From NCBI RefSeq assembly GCF_020080835.1, contig NC_058161.1:25182837-25246836 (forward strand): 64,000 bases of DNA, in the 5' to 3' direction. This DNA comes from Cotesia glomerata. Lineage: Eukaryota; Arthropoda; Insecta; Hymenoptera; Braconidae. A program made the translations under genes and the position numbers. Positions 11,101 through 21,956 of this stretch are shown here, one piece after another; position 1 is the first letter of the stretch; every line of letters starts with the position of its first letter. Under the pieces are notes generated by a model. It ran no database searches. It saw nothing but the letters and a program-made list of their open reading frames with translations, and was not told the origin of the DNA.

Positions 11101-11860
11101 AAAACAACAATGTCCTTCATATTTATTTTTAATAATTTTTAGTCTATAGTTGTTTATTTGTAATAATAAATTCGAGGCATTATTTATCTTTTATAAATTT
11201 TAATATTATGCTCAAACGATCATTTCGAAATTAATATATTTTAATGAGTATATGTTAGACTTAAATTTTTACAATATTCTGTTTGATTTTGTATTTCGAA
11301 GTTTATGGTTTTTAATACAATTTTAATAACAACAATATTATGTATTTGATATTAATGAATCTGGTCCCAGAGAGATTATAAGGAAGTTAAACTGGCGTGG
11401 AGTTGTTTTTGGTGGTTGTCTGAGGATGACCGCTGGAGGGAGGTTGACTTCCAACCGTGCGAAGCTGGCTTCGGGAGGTGAAAAGGAGTTCGGGAGGAAC
11501 TCGTGGACTCGGTTTCGAGTAATTGTTTACTCGTACACTCGTTTGCTCGTTCGCTCGTTCGCTCGTTCGCTCGTTCGCTCGTTTCAAATATGATCTGTAA
11601 ATCGAAGTGAACAATGTAGCTTGTTGTGAGTTTGAATGAAGATTGCGAGAGATTGAAAGTGGATAGATTGTGGAGAGATAGTGGATTGTATGATCGAGTG
11701 ATGATTTGAATTTGAGATTCTGATTTCAAAGGTGCGCATTGATTGGATGAAATTTATGTGGAGTAAAGGAGTGAAAAGAATTCGGTTTGAATGATTGCTT
11801 TGTGTAGATTATGTAATATTTTAATCTCAATAATTGTGTGAATTTTATGTATGTAATGTG
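11101..11860. other. Unrecognised region with a short 8-bp tandem repeat
   Basis: No recognisable gene. At 11,540-11,584 lies a tandem array of TCGTTCGC (five to six units). A minus-strand frame of 117 codons (11,729-11,376) runs through it and gives a SERANERT-like repeat. The composition is more balanced than the flanks, so the stretch may be part of a repeat or a transcribed sequence, but there is no homology I can name. Confidence 0.35.
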
Positions 11861-12155
11861 ATGCAACTCAAGAAGGGCTCAAAATAACACTGCACATGAA
11901 TAGTTTGAGAAATTGCTCGTGAAGTCTCAACTCGACTCAAACTCAGTATTCGTATTGTATTATGCAAGGAATGTGAAATATGCGCAGCATCATAATGAGC
12001 GTATTGTGTCAGAACTCAGAAAGGGCTCAAAATAACACTGCACATGAATAGTTTGAGAACTTGCTCGTGAAGTCTCAACTCGACTCAAACTCAGTATTCG
12101 TATTGTATTATGCAAGAAATGTGAAATATGCGCAGTATCATAATGAGCGTATTGT
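11861..12155 (+). repeat. 148-bp tandem duplication (two units)
   Basis: Two successive near-identical units. GGGCTCAAAATAACACTGC occurs at 11,875 and again at 12,023, and the units include CTCAACTCGACTCAAACTC and TTATGCAAG(G/A)AATGTGAAA. A 66-codon frame at 12,061-12,261 starts inside the second unit and is not supported as a gene. Confidence 0.85.
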
Positions 12156-13161
12156 AATTGAATATGAATTGGAATTAGTAACTCAGCTCAGCACCGGTGG
12201 GCGGTTTAGGGCTGACGGCCGAACCGACATCCTCCCGACGCTGAGGGAAATGTTGTATTGATTATGTATGCAAGTATAAATTTGATTCGTACCTTTTTGG
12301 TATTTTAGGTTTACTAAAATACAATACCATGTGCTGCTTGAGCTCTTAAATGTCTGATGAATGTATTAATGTAGCGGCTTAGGCTCGTGACTGTAGAGTT
12401 CTGATGATGGTGGTGAATCAACGTCGTGGTGAACTTCAATCACAGATTGATGAAAAGACACTGATATTTCACCTCACAATTCATTTTAAGTGAAACTCAG
12501 CTATTAAATGATGTTAATGTAGATCGTAAATTGGTACTTAGTTGAAAAACGAAATGCTAAGAAAGAGGATTCGATTTAAACTTGGAACTTGACTGGAATT
12601 GACGTAGTTGTCGCTCGGAGAGATCCTTTTGGACTGACTCTTTTGGTAGTATTTTAAGCACAACAGAGTACGGAGACTCTCTTCATTTTATTATTGGGAG
12701 TACATTTCCGAGAAATATTGTTAAGAAAAATACGTTGACAAAAATATTACACATATAAAAAAAGGGAAAGTTAAAACGGAAAATATTTTAAATCGAACCA
12801 GATGAGCGCTCGGGTTACGAAGAGAACAAGAGACTGCATTTATATGACCTCAACGGACAGAGTCATAAAAGTAAGTACTTGAGTCTAGCGACCCGCATGC
12901 ATGTATCCAAAAACTTACAGCCGAGAGTAAAATATTTAAAGATTTTACGTTTATTTTTCACATACTGAATAATTTAAAAAAAAAATTAGTAAATATTATA
13001 AAAAATGAAATAATTGATTAATTGTGAAATTAGCTAAGAATTGAACATATTCAATGAATTATAAATAATGTAAAAGTTAGTTATTTTCCATCAATTATCA
13101 GCATAAAATAACACAAATAATATAAATAATAAATAATAAGCCGTAAAGCTCAATCACCACA
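12156..13161. other. Non-repeat stretch, no gene recognised
   Basis: Contains a short GC-rich island (12,185-12,250, CACCGGTGGGCGGTTTAGGG and following) and a donor-like AAAAGTAAGTAC at 12,867-12,878 after a balanced-composition segment. From 12,950 it becomes plain A/T-rich. It could include an exon of a host gene; no protein match is claimed. Confidence 0.3.
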
Positions 13162-13163
13162 TA

Positions 13164-14909
13164 CACTGTAAAAAAAAACCGGGGTAAGTCCAAGCGGTGT
13201 AGGTGTTAAAATTTGCGGTGTTAAATTCCAACACCGAAAGCGATGTTAAAATAACATCGCTGCCGGTGTAAATTTTTTTTTCCGGTGTTAAAGCGGTGTT
13301 AAAAATTTTCCAGTGTTAAAAAAGTTTTCGATGTTGAAGATATTTTACTTTGCGAATATTTTTATTCACTAAATTACTACTATTGGACAGTATATTCATT
13401 AATTCATAAAACTATTAATTATTGAAATGGTGGGTGTAAAATTGTATAATATTTAAATAAAGTTCGTATTACATAGGTAACAATTTAAATAACTACAAAC
13501 CAAAATTAAAATTTATTCTGGATGATACTCATAGACTTTTTATATTTTTTTATGTCATGCATTTTTTTCTTAATTTTTATAATCACAATTTTGTTTATTT
13601 CACTAAGAATCATAAAAATTACCCCGGGCAACAAAAAAAAAGTTGTCTGTACTTTTGACCGGACCTACTTATCTTTAGGTATTTTGACGCGCTGAATCCG
13701 AATCTAAAGTCAGTTTTGCCGGTACACCCTCAAAATTTTGAGTAAAATGCAAAAACTCCAATAAAAGACAAAAAATTGCGAAAAACTGGTCACAGCGATG
13801 AATAAATTTTGTGAACCTGGATTAAGTATGATTTTTATGTCTGTAAATTCATTGAATCTGAATCTCAACGTTAAGTAGCCCCTTCCCGAGCCGTTAAAAT
13901 TTGAAAAAATTGCAAAAAACCCAAAAAAATTGCAAGAAATCATGAAAAATAAAAATTATCAAGATGAAAAAAATTTTTTGGATTCACATTGAGTACGATT
14001 TTTATGCACTTGGTTTCACTGAATTTGAATCTGAAGTTTTTTTGTCCCATTGACGTTTTAAAATTTTAAAAAATCTCAAAAAATAAAAAAAAATCCAGAA
14101 AATTGCAGTTTTAAATATCAGAAAAAAATCTATTAAACACGATTGTTAATGACTTCGGTGAATTTTAATGGATAAAATATGATCTTAGAATTGAAAAATT
14201 GACAAAATTTTAAAGTCTATAAAAAATGATGTATAAATAGAATAAAGAGAAGGATTCTCTCAAATTTGAAACTGTTCTTCGTTGGTTCTGAAGATAAAAA
14301 TTCTGAAGATCAAGATCGTTTGAGAACAAAAGAATTCGATTTCTTGCAATTTTTTTGGGTTTTTTGCAATTTTTTCAAATTTTGACGGCTCAAGGGGCTA
14401 CTTAACGTTTAGATCCAGATTCAGTGAATTGACATACATAAAAATCATACTTTATCTGGGTTCACAAAAATTTATTCATCGCTGTGACCAGTTTTTCGCA
14501 ATTTTCGGGATTTTTTTTTGCATTTTACTCAAAATTTTGAGGGTGTACGGGCAAAACTGAATTCAGATTCAGATTCAGCGCTTTAAAATACATAAAGATA
14601 GATAGGTCCGGTCAAAAGTATAGATCACTTTTTTTTGTGGGCCGGTGTAATGAATACTACTTTAATATATATTTTCTATTAATATTTTTAATTTAAAAAC
14701 TAAGTTTTATTATGTTTTATAGATTTATAATCTTGATATTTTAAATAGACTGTTTACTTCGCTTTTACACTGGTATTACTCCGTTTTTACACTGATTTAA
14801 CACCGGTATTTTGACACCGGAAAAGTACACCGTTACGCCAGTGTTATTTTATTTTAACACCGCGCGGTGTTAAAATAAGTCCATTTTTAACACCGCTCTT
14901 TTTACAGTG
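13164..14909. mobile_element. CACTGTAAAAA-TIR foldback element with CCGGTGTTAA repeats, TA target
   Basis: Starts CACTGTAAAAAAAAACCGG and ends with the complement CTTTTTACAGTG, flanked by TA on both sides (13,162-13,163 and 14,910-14,911). The subterminal regions are packed with CGGTGTTAA/TTAACACCG words, and a half copy with the same words ends at 53,138. It is interrupted by a second foldback at about 13,626-14,643. It encodes no protein. Confidence 0.8.
13626..14643. mobile_element. Nested foldback element (GGGCAACAAAAAAAAAGT end)
   Basis: A large inverted repeat inside the previous element. Both ends carry CTTTTGACCGGACCTA followed by TTTTGCC(C/G)GTACACCCTC, and the arms pair for about 450 bp around a unique centre near 14,200. 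It must be younger than its host element. No coding capacity. Confidence 0.75.
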
Positions 14910-14939
14910 TAGGATTAGCTTATAAGAATAATAAGATGT

Positions 14940-15020
14940 TGAATCACCTATCGGTCGTACGGCGTAGGGCGTTAGGTGTCGGTCTGGTAAGCGCGCGGCT
15001 CGCGTTCGATTCTTAGTTAG
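14940..15020 (+). repeat. tRNA-like SINE relic
   Basis: A GC-rich patch reading CGGTCTGGTAAGCGCGCGGC then CGTTCGATTC, the latter close to a pol III B box. No complete cloverleaf can be drawn: the acceptor and anticodon arms do not pair properly. It is a degraded tRNA-derived sequence rather than a tRNA gene. Confidence 0.45.
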
Positions 15021-15352
15021 GGTAAATATTATTTTCACTTTATATCATCAGAGTTGTAAAAATTAGGTCTACGTGAGATGCAAAATCTAGTCAGAGCTAC
15101 ATAAAAATAAAATGACAACAAATATTAAATCAAATCTTTCTTTTTTATTATTTCAATTCAAGTAAAATTCAAGGAAAGTATTTTAATTTTACAAACTTAG
15201 CTAATCTAAAAATAGTTTTAAAATTACAAAACCATTTTGTAAAATTAGTCACCTCACAGAGCTATGTACGTTTTGTAATATTACTATACCCGATTGTAAT
15301 TTTAAATAAATATTTTGCCTATTAGCTTCCAATACATTTCTTGTAAATAACA
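15021..15352. other. AT-rich stretch with GTAATNTTAC words
   Basis: Holds words like those of 10,599-11,100 (TTTTGTAATATTACTA, GATTGTAATTTTA) and is probably a remnant of the same family. Nothing else is seen. Confidence 0.35.
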
Positions 15353-16026
15353 AAAGTTTGGAAAATCCAAATGAGCATGCCTTAAGCGCTCATGTCATAC
15401 ATGAATTATTTAGATCATAACAAAAATTATTCGTTTTTAATTTGAATTTTCCCGCGAGTAGTATTATCCCCTCTGTAGGTCGAACTAAAGAAAAATTTTA
15501 ACAGATGATAAAACAGTTAGTAATTATACCATCATGTATGTATAGTTTCTGCTTGTTTATAGTTATTTCAATTCTGTTTATGAAAAATATTATAAATGGC
15601 TGCCGAAATCGCAGAAAAAGTCACCGAACTGACAATCGAAAAAAATTAACTGTATCGAAACGGAATTATTTTGACACGCAATTTTCACAAGTGTTTTGAT
15701 AAACTTCCTCAGGAATAAAACAAAAAAAAAAATTAAATCGTGAAAGTGATTTTTGACAAAGTTGTGGTGTTATCAAGCCCAGTGCTCCCGTGAATACCAC
15801 TCTCTCATTCATTTAATTGATCAGAAAAACGAGTTTTTACTGAGAAATATTATTTAATCGATAAGAAAATTTTCTTAACGTGTTCTGTAGTTACTATTAT
15901 TTATTTAAATATGCTTTTTATCCATAATTTTTTTCGTTTAAATTATGAAAATCACGTTTTAATCGAAATCACGATTTTTAGGCGAGAGCACAGCATACCT
16001 GCGCGCTTCGCGCTTAAGGCATGCAA
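15353..16026 (+). mobile_element. Repeat family E, copy 1
   Basis: About 670 bp, with inner inverted ends GCATGCCTTAAGCGC (15,375) and GCGCTTAAGGCATGC (to 16,024). Copies lie at 21,003-21,956 (reverse, interrupted) and 34,356-35,027. A 64-codon frame (15,505-15,699) is shared with the 34.5-kb copy. The DNA of the copies is so similar that this is not evidence for selection on a protein, and no family is recognised. Likely a non-autonomous DNA element. Confidence 0.75.
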
Positions 16027-16790
16027 TAGAAATTTTTAACAGTGTGCAAGATTTTAACCCTGTCCTATAAATCAGTAGTTTCAGGACCGACACGCTTAGC
16101 CACAGCAAAAAAGTCAACATACTCGAAACCGGCCGGAAAAAAAACAATTTCTGACCACAATGTCTTCCGAAAAATAAGCACCTAAATCTTTCAAGCGTAC
16201 AATTTAATCGTCCTGGTCTTAGCCCAGTAAATAAATCCCAAAGAAGGTTAACTCAAAGGTTTAACGTCTCCATAAACCGACTGTGAACGTAAACGATTAT
16301 AGCGGCTGTCACTAAATGTACGTCAGAAGTCTAAATGTAAAAGATATGAGATCTAAGATATGAGATATAAGATCCATGTAAGAAATAGAATAAGAGGGCT
16401 GAAAATCTAAAGACTGAGGGAATAAAAGAAAGTTAAATAAAGGAGAAAAAAGGGGTAGTGAAACGGGGATAAATCAGACGTTTTTTTTTATCACTCTACA
16501 CCTCGACTCCGTGAACGCTGGACATTGGATGTTATGAGCCTACAGTTCACGGAGTGTATGGACGTGCTATATAGCACTCGCTCTCGCTTTTGCTGTGATC
16601 GATAGCCACGGGTATATAACACCCTGCAACAACTATCTACCTTTCCTCTCCTGCTCTTACCACCCTCTTCCTTGCTACCCTCCTTCTGTTCACCCTTCTT
16701 CACCTCTTCACTCCGTCACTTCCCTTTCTACTAGTATTTTCTATGCTTGATAGCTTTTTCTCGCTTTTCTGAATGTGTATGTGTTTAGTT
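16027..16790. other. Non-repeat segment with a TATA-like site and a pyrimidine tract
   Basis: From 16,490 the sequence is GC-richer. It has CGGGTATATAACACC (TATA-like) at 16,610-16,624, followed by a C/T-rich run to 16,725 with CCTCTCCTGCTC-type words. An inverted pair, CTCCGTGAACGCTG...CAGTTCACGGAG, lies at 16,507-16,556. It could be a promoter and 5' leader, but no transcript or exon can be shown. Confidence 0.3.
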
Positions 16791-16799
16791 GACTAGATT

Positions 16800-17296
16800 A
16801 ATAAATTTCGAAATAACTGAAAAATTTCATAATTTTTTTCTTACAAATTAAGATCAGAATTTTTTCACTACGTGACTGCCGATACTTATGAACTATAAAT
16901 AAGTAAAATTTTTCTTTATTAAATAATGTTAAATTGCACTGTACTTTCTTAAATATTGACGTTTTCAAAGATAGGACATTCCATAGTGACTGGTGGGACA
17001 TTTGACTCTGGAATTCTATCAATTATAAGCTATAATTATGTGACTGAAACTTATACTATGGTAAAATTTATCTTATAATATATAAGAATAACTAATTAAT
17101 AACATCTCTTTGTCAAAACCCTCAATTACTTTTTAAGTTTCTCGTAATTATCATTTGACTGAGTGTGACTGGTGGGACTAAGAAAAATCCTCATCTCTTA
17201 CCAAAGGTATACTTAAAGTTCAATTTCAGTTCGACCACTAAACTTTTAAAAAATACTTCCTTCTTAATACAAAATTTATTCTACATACATTCAATA
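16800..17296. repeat. Repeat with recurring GTGACTGGTGGGAC, left part
   Basis: The phrase GTGACTGGTGGGAC occurs at about 16,987 and 17,165, and again right of the nested element at about 18,967 and 18,987, so the two parts belong to one repeat split by 17,297-18,908. The segment CACTACGTGACTGCCG...AACTATAAATAA at 16,866 and the phrase GTTAAATTGCACTGTACTTTCTT (16,928) are shared with 38.9 and 63.2 kb. Confidence 0.55.
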
Positions 17297-18908
17297 GAGG
17301 AGGGGGGGGGGCAAAATGGGGTACTTAAGAAACCGTTATGATTTTAAGGACTTAAATATGCTGATTTTTCTCGTTTTCAGTCGTAATTGAAGGAAAATAA
17401 TCAAATTTCAAGTTGCCGTAGAAAAAAAATATCAAGATAAAAAAAGAGTTCCCTTGAGAAGATTCTAATTTTTGGATCTCCCGGTGAAAAATTTTTTAGA
17501 CAGTTCTCACGCAATTCCAAGCAATAGCACGAAAAAAAACATTCGTAATTTTTTTGCACTCTCTTTCTTGGTTTAGGGATTTAGGAAAATTTTTTCAAGA
17601 TGAATGATCTTGTAGGCCTGAAGATCTTACTTTATAAATTAAATATCTCACAAGCCCACCAAATGATTTTGAAGAAATTGGCGGCCTCTGACACAGTTTT
17701 CTGAGCATTGATAGTTAAATTATGACATCAAAAATCATCCGAAAATAAATTTCGAAGTTATTTGAAAAAGACATTATTTTAGAATGGTTAGTTTACACAG
17801 AAAAAAAGGTTCACTAGAGCCAAGAAAATATTTTTCTTCCTGATTATTTCCTTGAGCGAAAAAAAAATTTTCTTTTTGACACAAGAAATTTCACTTATTC
17901 CAACAAAATTAACTCTCTTGTTTTAAGAAATATGTATCTTGATCCAAGAAAATTTATTTGTCAATAAAATCTTCTTGTTTTGAGAAAATTTAGCCTCTTA
18001 CTCCAAAAAATTAAATATAAAGATAGAAGTAAATTGTCATCAATATTTTTATTGATTAACATATCAAATAGGAAGATCAAATAATGTTAAATCATTTTTT
18101 TTCATTCAATATGTATAATTGCACGCTAAAATAATATAAAATGGGTATCAAATATTCAAGAGAAAAATTTTCTCAAGGTAAGAAAATTTTTTTCTCAGCT
18201 GAAGTAGGTGGCACTGCTTCCCTGAAGTATCTAAAAATCTTGATCAAATGTAAAAATTTATTGCATCAAGTATTTGATAATTTGAATTAAGAAAAAATTA
18301 CTTCCACCAAGAATAGAATTTCAAGAAAAATTTTTATTTCGGGCAACACAACTTCAGTCTTCCTTCAGGCACCTGAAAATTTTCTTGAGCCAAGAATTTT
18401 GTTCTCCAGTCAAGAAATTTTTCTTTCTGTGTAAGATTTTTCTTCGTCACATTAGAGGTTTACACTCACATACACACACGCCGACAGATATCCTCGTAGG
18501 AATATTAAGAACTAGTTCCTAGGACCTGAAAAATGTGAAGATCAGATTAGAACTTGATTTCCGAAAACTGTCATAGAACCAATGACTCCCCGATTTTTTT
18601 CTTTTTTTAATCATTCATTTGTAAAGCGAGGACTTAAAAATTTAGAAAAAGTAATCGTAGATGTGGAAAAAAATTTATTATGATGCACAATGACGATAAA
18701 AATTACTGTAAAAAAAGTTAAGGAAAAAAAATTTTTTTTATGTTTTTTAAATTAAAAAATTTCTTTTTTCTCTGAAATTGTAGTAAATGACGTTAAAATA
18801 TATTTTAGAAAGCTGAAAGAGCTTTTTGGAAAAAAAAAATTTTCTTACGAAATTTTGGGGGTACCCCATTTTATCACCCCTACTCCATTTTGCTCCCCCC
18901 CCCTCCCC
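17297..18908. mobile_element. Foldback element with G-rich ends, TA target
   Basis: Left end GAGGAGGGGGGGGGGCAAAA, then TGGGGTAC; right end GTACCCCATTTTATCACCCC, then a C-rich run ending in CTCCCC. It is flanked by TA on both sides. It is interrupted by 17,796-18,431. No coding frame. Confidence 0.75.
17796..18431. mobile_element. Nested foldback element, CACAGAAAAA ends, TCAAGAAA-rich
   Basis: Starts CACAGAAAAAAAGG and ends TTTCTTTCTGTG, with TA on both sides (17,794-17,795 and 18,432-18,433). The interior is full of CTTGA/TCAAGAAA words, as in 49,677-50,346 and 41,630-41,925. It is 636 bp and non-coding. Confidence 0.8.
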
Positions 18909-19480
18909 TATTATGAAGAATTAGAATGATTACCTACGTAGAAACAATTAAAAAAATTTTTTTATTGTGACTGGTGGGACAGGCATTTGTGACTGGTGGG
19001 ACAAGTACAAAATGTCTACATCAAGTTGTTTATTAAAAAGACTTTTATATTATTTCCACCTTAAAAACATTATTGTTTATATATTTAACTATAAATTAAT
19101 TAGGATAATTAAAAAAAACTAATTTAAAAACACAAATAAAGGATTTAGCATGCTGACAACACGATCTTGATAAACTTAGGTGTTAATTAATAACGAACAT
19201 AAAAAAATTTGCTCTTAAAACTATAATTATAAATATATTAGTTAATAACAAACATAAAATGAATTTGTTCTTAAAACTATTAAAAGAACATTTAACCCGG
19301 ATATAAGTTAGTACGGCTGAAAAGTTACTAGGAAAGAAAAATCGATTTTTTTATTGATTAAAAAAAAATTATCTTTACAAATTAGTAAAACATAAACTTT
19401 TAATAATAAATTAGGACTAAATCATAATAAATTAGAGAAATTTTTAAATTTTAGTCACTCTCCCATTTCGCATGGAATGC
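18909..19480. other. Right part of the GTGACTGGTGGGAC repeat, then AT-rich DNA
   Basis: Two GTGACTGGTGGGAC words at 18,967-19,000 close the interrupted repeat. From 19,020 the sequence is A/T-rich with a short direct duplication of TAATAACRAACATAAAA (19,188 and 19,242). Nothing else is seen. Confidence 0.45.
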
Positions 19481-19484
19481 CCCA

Positions 19485-19545
19485 GATATAAGCTCATCCC
19501 GATGTTACACTCATCAAGAGCTTTCATTTAAGTACCCACATGCAT

Positions 19546-19633
<88 letters not shown>

Positions 19634-20160
19634 AATATATGAAAAATTGATGTGGGTACTCAAATGAAAGGTCTCGATAAGTGTAATGTCAAGATGAGCT
19701 TATATCTTTAAAAATGTCAATAGTTTACAAAATACAAGGTCATTTCTTAATTATTGACGTTTTTAAAGATATAAGCTCATGCCGATGTTACAGTCATCAA
19801 GAGCTTTCCTTTGAGTACCCACATGCATTTTTATATATTTTTTATATATACATATATATAATATATAAATGAATGAAAAAAATGATGTGGGTACTTAAAT
19901 GAAAGGTCTTGATGTGTAACATCGGGATGAACTTATATCTTTAAAAATATCAATAGTTCACAAGATACAAGGTTATTTCTTAATTATGTATCAAAAATAG
20001 AGCATTTTCGAATGCAGCCTAAATACCTATCATTATAAATTAACTATTGAAGAGAATAATGATATGAAATCATGAAAAGGCACAACTCCAGATCAAAACT
20101 TTTCCAGCGATACCAAATTTAACCATAAAAATTTTATTTTTCTCCGTAAAATAGCATAAT
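19485..20160. repeat. Palindromic family C, two successive copies with (TA)n core
   Basis: Each copy has arms GATATAAGCTCATCCCGATG...GAGTACCCACATGCATTTT and the complement ATGTGGGTACTCAAATGAAA...GAGCTTATATCTTTAAAAATG around an AT core. The first core is a (TA)n run of about 75 bp (19,550-19,626). The second, at 19,740-19,990, has a short core. The tail, 19,990-20,160, is shared with 25.9 and 41.5 kb. Confidence 0.8.
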
Positions 20161-20164
20161 ATCA

Positions 20165-20765
20165 AAAAAAAAAATTAGAAAAACGGTTGACCCTAAAGGC
20201 CATCTTTGCAACTTCCCGCTAATTCTATACCTAGGCGCTTAAAATTGCACTGATGACGTTTTTGAGCTCTTCGAGCTCAAAAATCTTATCAAAGTTCGAC
20301 GAAACACGATTTTTTTAATTTTCAAACTGCTATAACTTTTAAATGAATCAACCGATTTGCACGCAGTTGGCGGCGATCGATGTGATTTTTTGAGCTCTAT
20401 AAATAATTTGGAACAAAAAAATTGATCTGATAAAAAACTTCGGAGTTATTACAAAAAAAAAAACACATTTTTCGATTTTTTTCGACAACGATATCTCACG
20501 AACGCATCAACCGATTCTGACGCTTTTGGTGGCGATCGATGCGGGTTTTCAAGGCTAAGAACTGATTAGTTTTGAGGTCGATCGGTTCAGCCAATTCGGA
20601 AATATTTAAAAAAAATGAAAAAAAAAAACAACTTTTTTTGCAATTTCTCGAAATCTACTGGTCCGAATCGATTCCAACTTACAGGAAACCTGAGTTTGGC
20701 GAAGACTTTTCGAATAACACCGATTGGATCAAATCGGTCAAGCCGTTCAGAAGTTATAAGAGGTT

Positions 20766-20818
<53 letters not shown>

Positions 20819-20984
20819 ACACACATATACAGACGTACGGACATCATCGTGAAAATAGTTAGGAAAGCTTCTTAGAGCTTCAAAACGTCGAGATCTGTTA
20901 AAACCTCGACTTTTGCAAAACGGGGTAAAACCAATAACTTCCCGATTTTTCGAAAATCTTCGATTTTCTTAGTGGGAAGTTAAA
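20165..20984 (+). repeat. Repeat A, copy with unoccupied CA tract
   Basis: Starts AGAAAAACGGTTGACCCTAA, then AACTTCCCGCTAA, one TTTTGAGCTCTTCGAGCTCA hairpin (about 20,261), tandem CGATCGATGYGRTTTTT units, the (CA)n tract (20,769-20,826) and the end CTTAGTGGGAAGTT. No LINE is inserted, so it serves as an empty reference for the occupied copies at 3.8-10.6 and 44.0-50.5 kb. Confidence 0.85.
20769..20826. repeat. (CA)n microsatellite of repeat A
   Basis: Near-perfect CA run inside repeat A. The frames that read through it as Thr-His or Val-Cys repeats are not genes. Confidence 0.95.
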
Positions 20985-21002
20985 AATACATTTTTAAATA
21001 TT

Positions 21003-21956
21003 GCATGCGTTAAGCGCGAAGCGCGTAGGTATACTCTACGCTCGCCTAAAAATCGTGATTTCGATTAAAAGGTGATTTTCATAATTTAAACGAAAAAAAT
21101 TATGGATAAAAAGCATATTGAAATAAATAATAGTAACTACAGAACACGTTAAGAAAATTTTCTTATCGATTAAATAATATTTCTCAGTAAGAACTCATTT
21201 TTCTGATGAATTAAATGAATAAGAGAGTGGTATTCACGGGAGCACTGGGCTTGATAACACCACAACTTTGTCAAAAATCACTTTCACGATTTAATTTTTT
21301 TTTTTGTTTTATTCCTGAGGAAGTTTATCAAAACCCTTGAGAAAATTGCGTGTCAAAATAATTCCGTTTCGATACAGTTAATTTTTTTCGATTGTCAGTT
21401 CGGTGACTTTTTCTGCGATTTCGGCAGCCATTTATAATATTTTTCATAAACAGAATTGAAATAACTATAAACAAGCAGAAACTATACATACATGATGGTA
21501 TAATTACTAACTGTTTTATTATCTGTCAAAATTTTTCTTTAGCTCGACCTACAGATGGGATAATACTATTCGCTGGAAAATTTTAATTAAAAACGAATAA
21601 TTTTTGTTATGATCTAAATAATTTATGTATGACATGAGCGCTTAACCCGAGTCAGAATAATAAACCTATATGAGCCTACATGAACCTACATGAGCCTACA
21701 GAATAATTTTCAATTGTTTTGATCGATATTATTCAATTTATAAATTGAATTTTTAAGTTCTTTTATCAATAAATTTTTAGTTACCATTTAAATTTATTTA
21801 TATTGTACTATTTAATATTAGTATAAGTGTATTTTGCGAGGTTATATTGATCAATCAAAACAATTAAAGAAAAATATCGATCAAAACAATTAAAAATTAT
21901 CCTGTAGGCTCATGTAGGCTTATGTAGGTTCATTATTCTGACTCGGGAAGGCATGC
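21003..21956 (-). mobile_element. Repeat family E, copy 2, interrupted
   Basis: Reverse-orientation E copy starting GCATGCGTTAAGCGCGAAGC. It matches 15,353-16,026 except for the 302-bp insert at 21,646-21,947, which splits the GCGCTTAAGGCATGC end. The 64-codon frame of the other copies is not maintained here. Confidence 0.8.
21646..21947. mobile_element. 302-bp foldback element, CCCGAGTCAGAATAAT ends, AA target
   Basis: Left end CCCGAGTCAGAATAATAAAC, right end the complement ATTATTCTGACTCGGG. Subterminal GAGCCTACATGAACCTACAT repeats are mirrored on the right. In the other E copies the site reads CTTAAGGC; here it reads CTTAA-element-AAGGC, so the target duplication is AA. Non-coding palindrome. 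Confidence 0.88.

Noticed and set aside
15505..15699. 64-codon ORF of repeat E as a gene
   Set aside because: Conserved only because the repeat copies are nearly identical, and not maintained in the reversed copy.
16610..16624. TATA box of a host gene
   Set aside because: A single TATATAA in AT-rich DNA, with no exon, ORF or initiator at the right distance; mentioned only as a possibility.
20572..20875. Open frames of Thr-His / Val-Cys repeats over CA tracts (also at 3.9, 45.9 and 52.3 kb)
   Set aside because: They are translations of microsatellites, open on both strands; no coding evidence.
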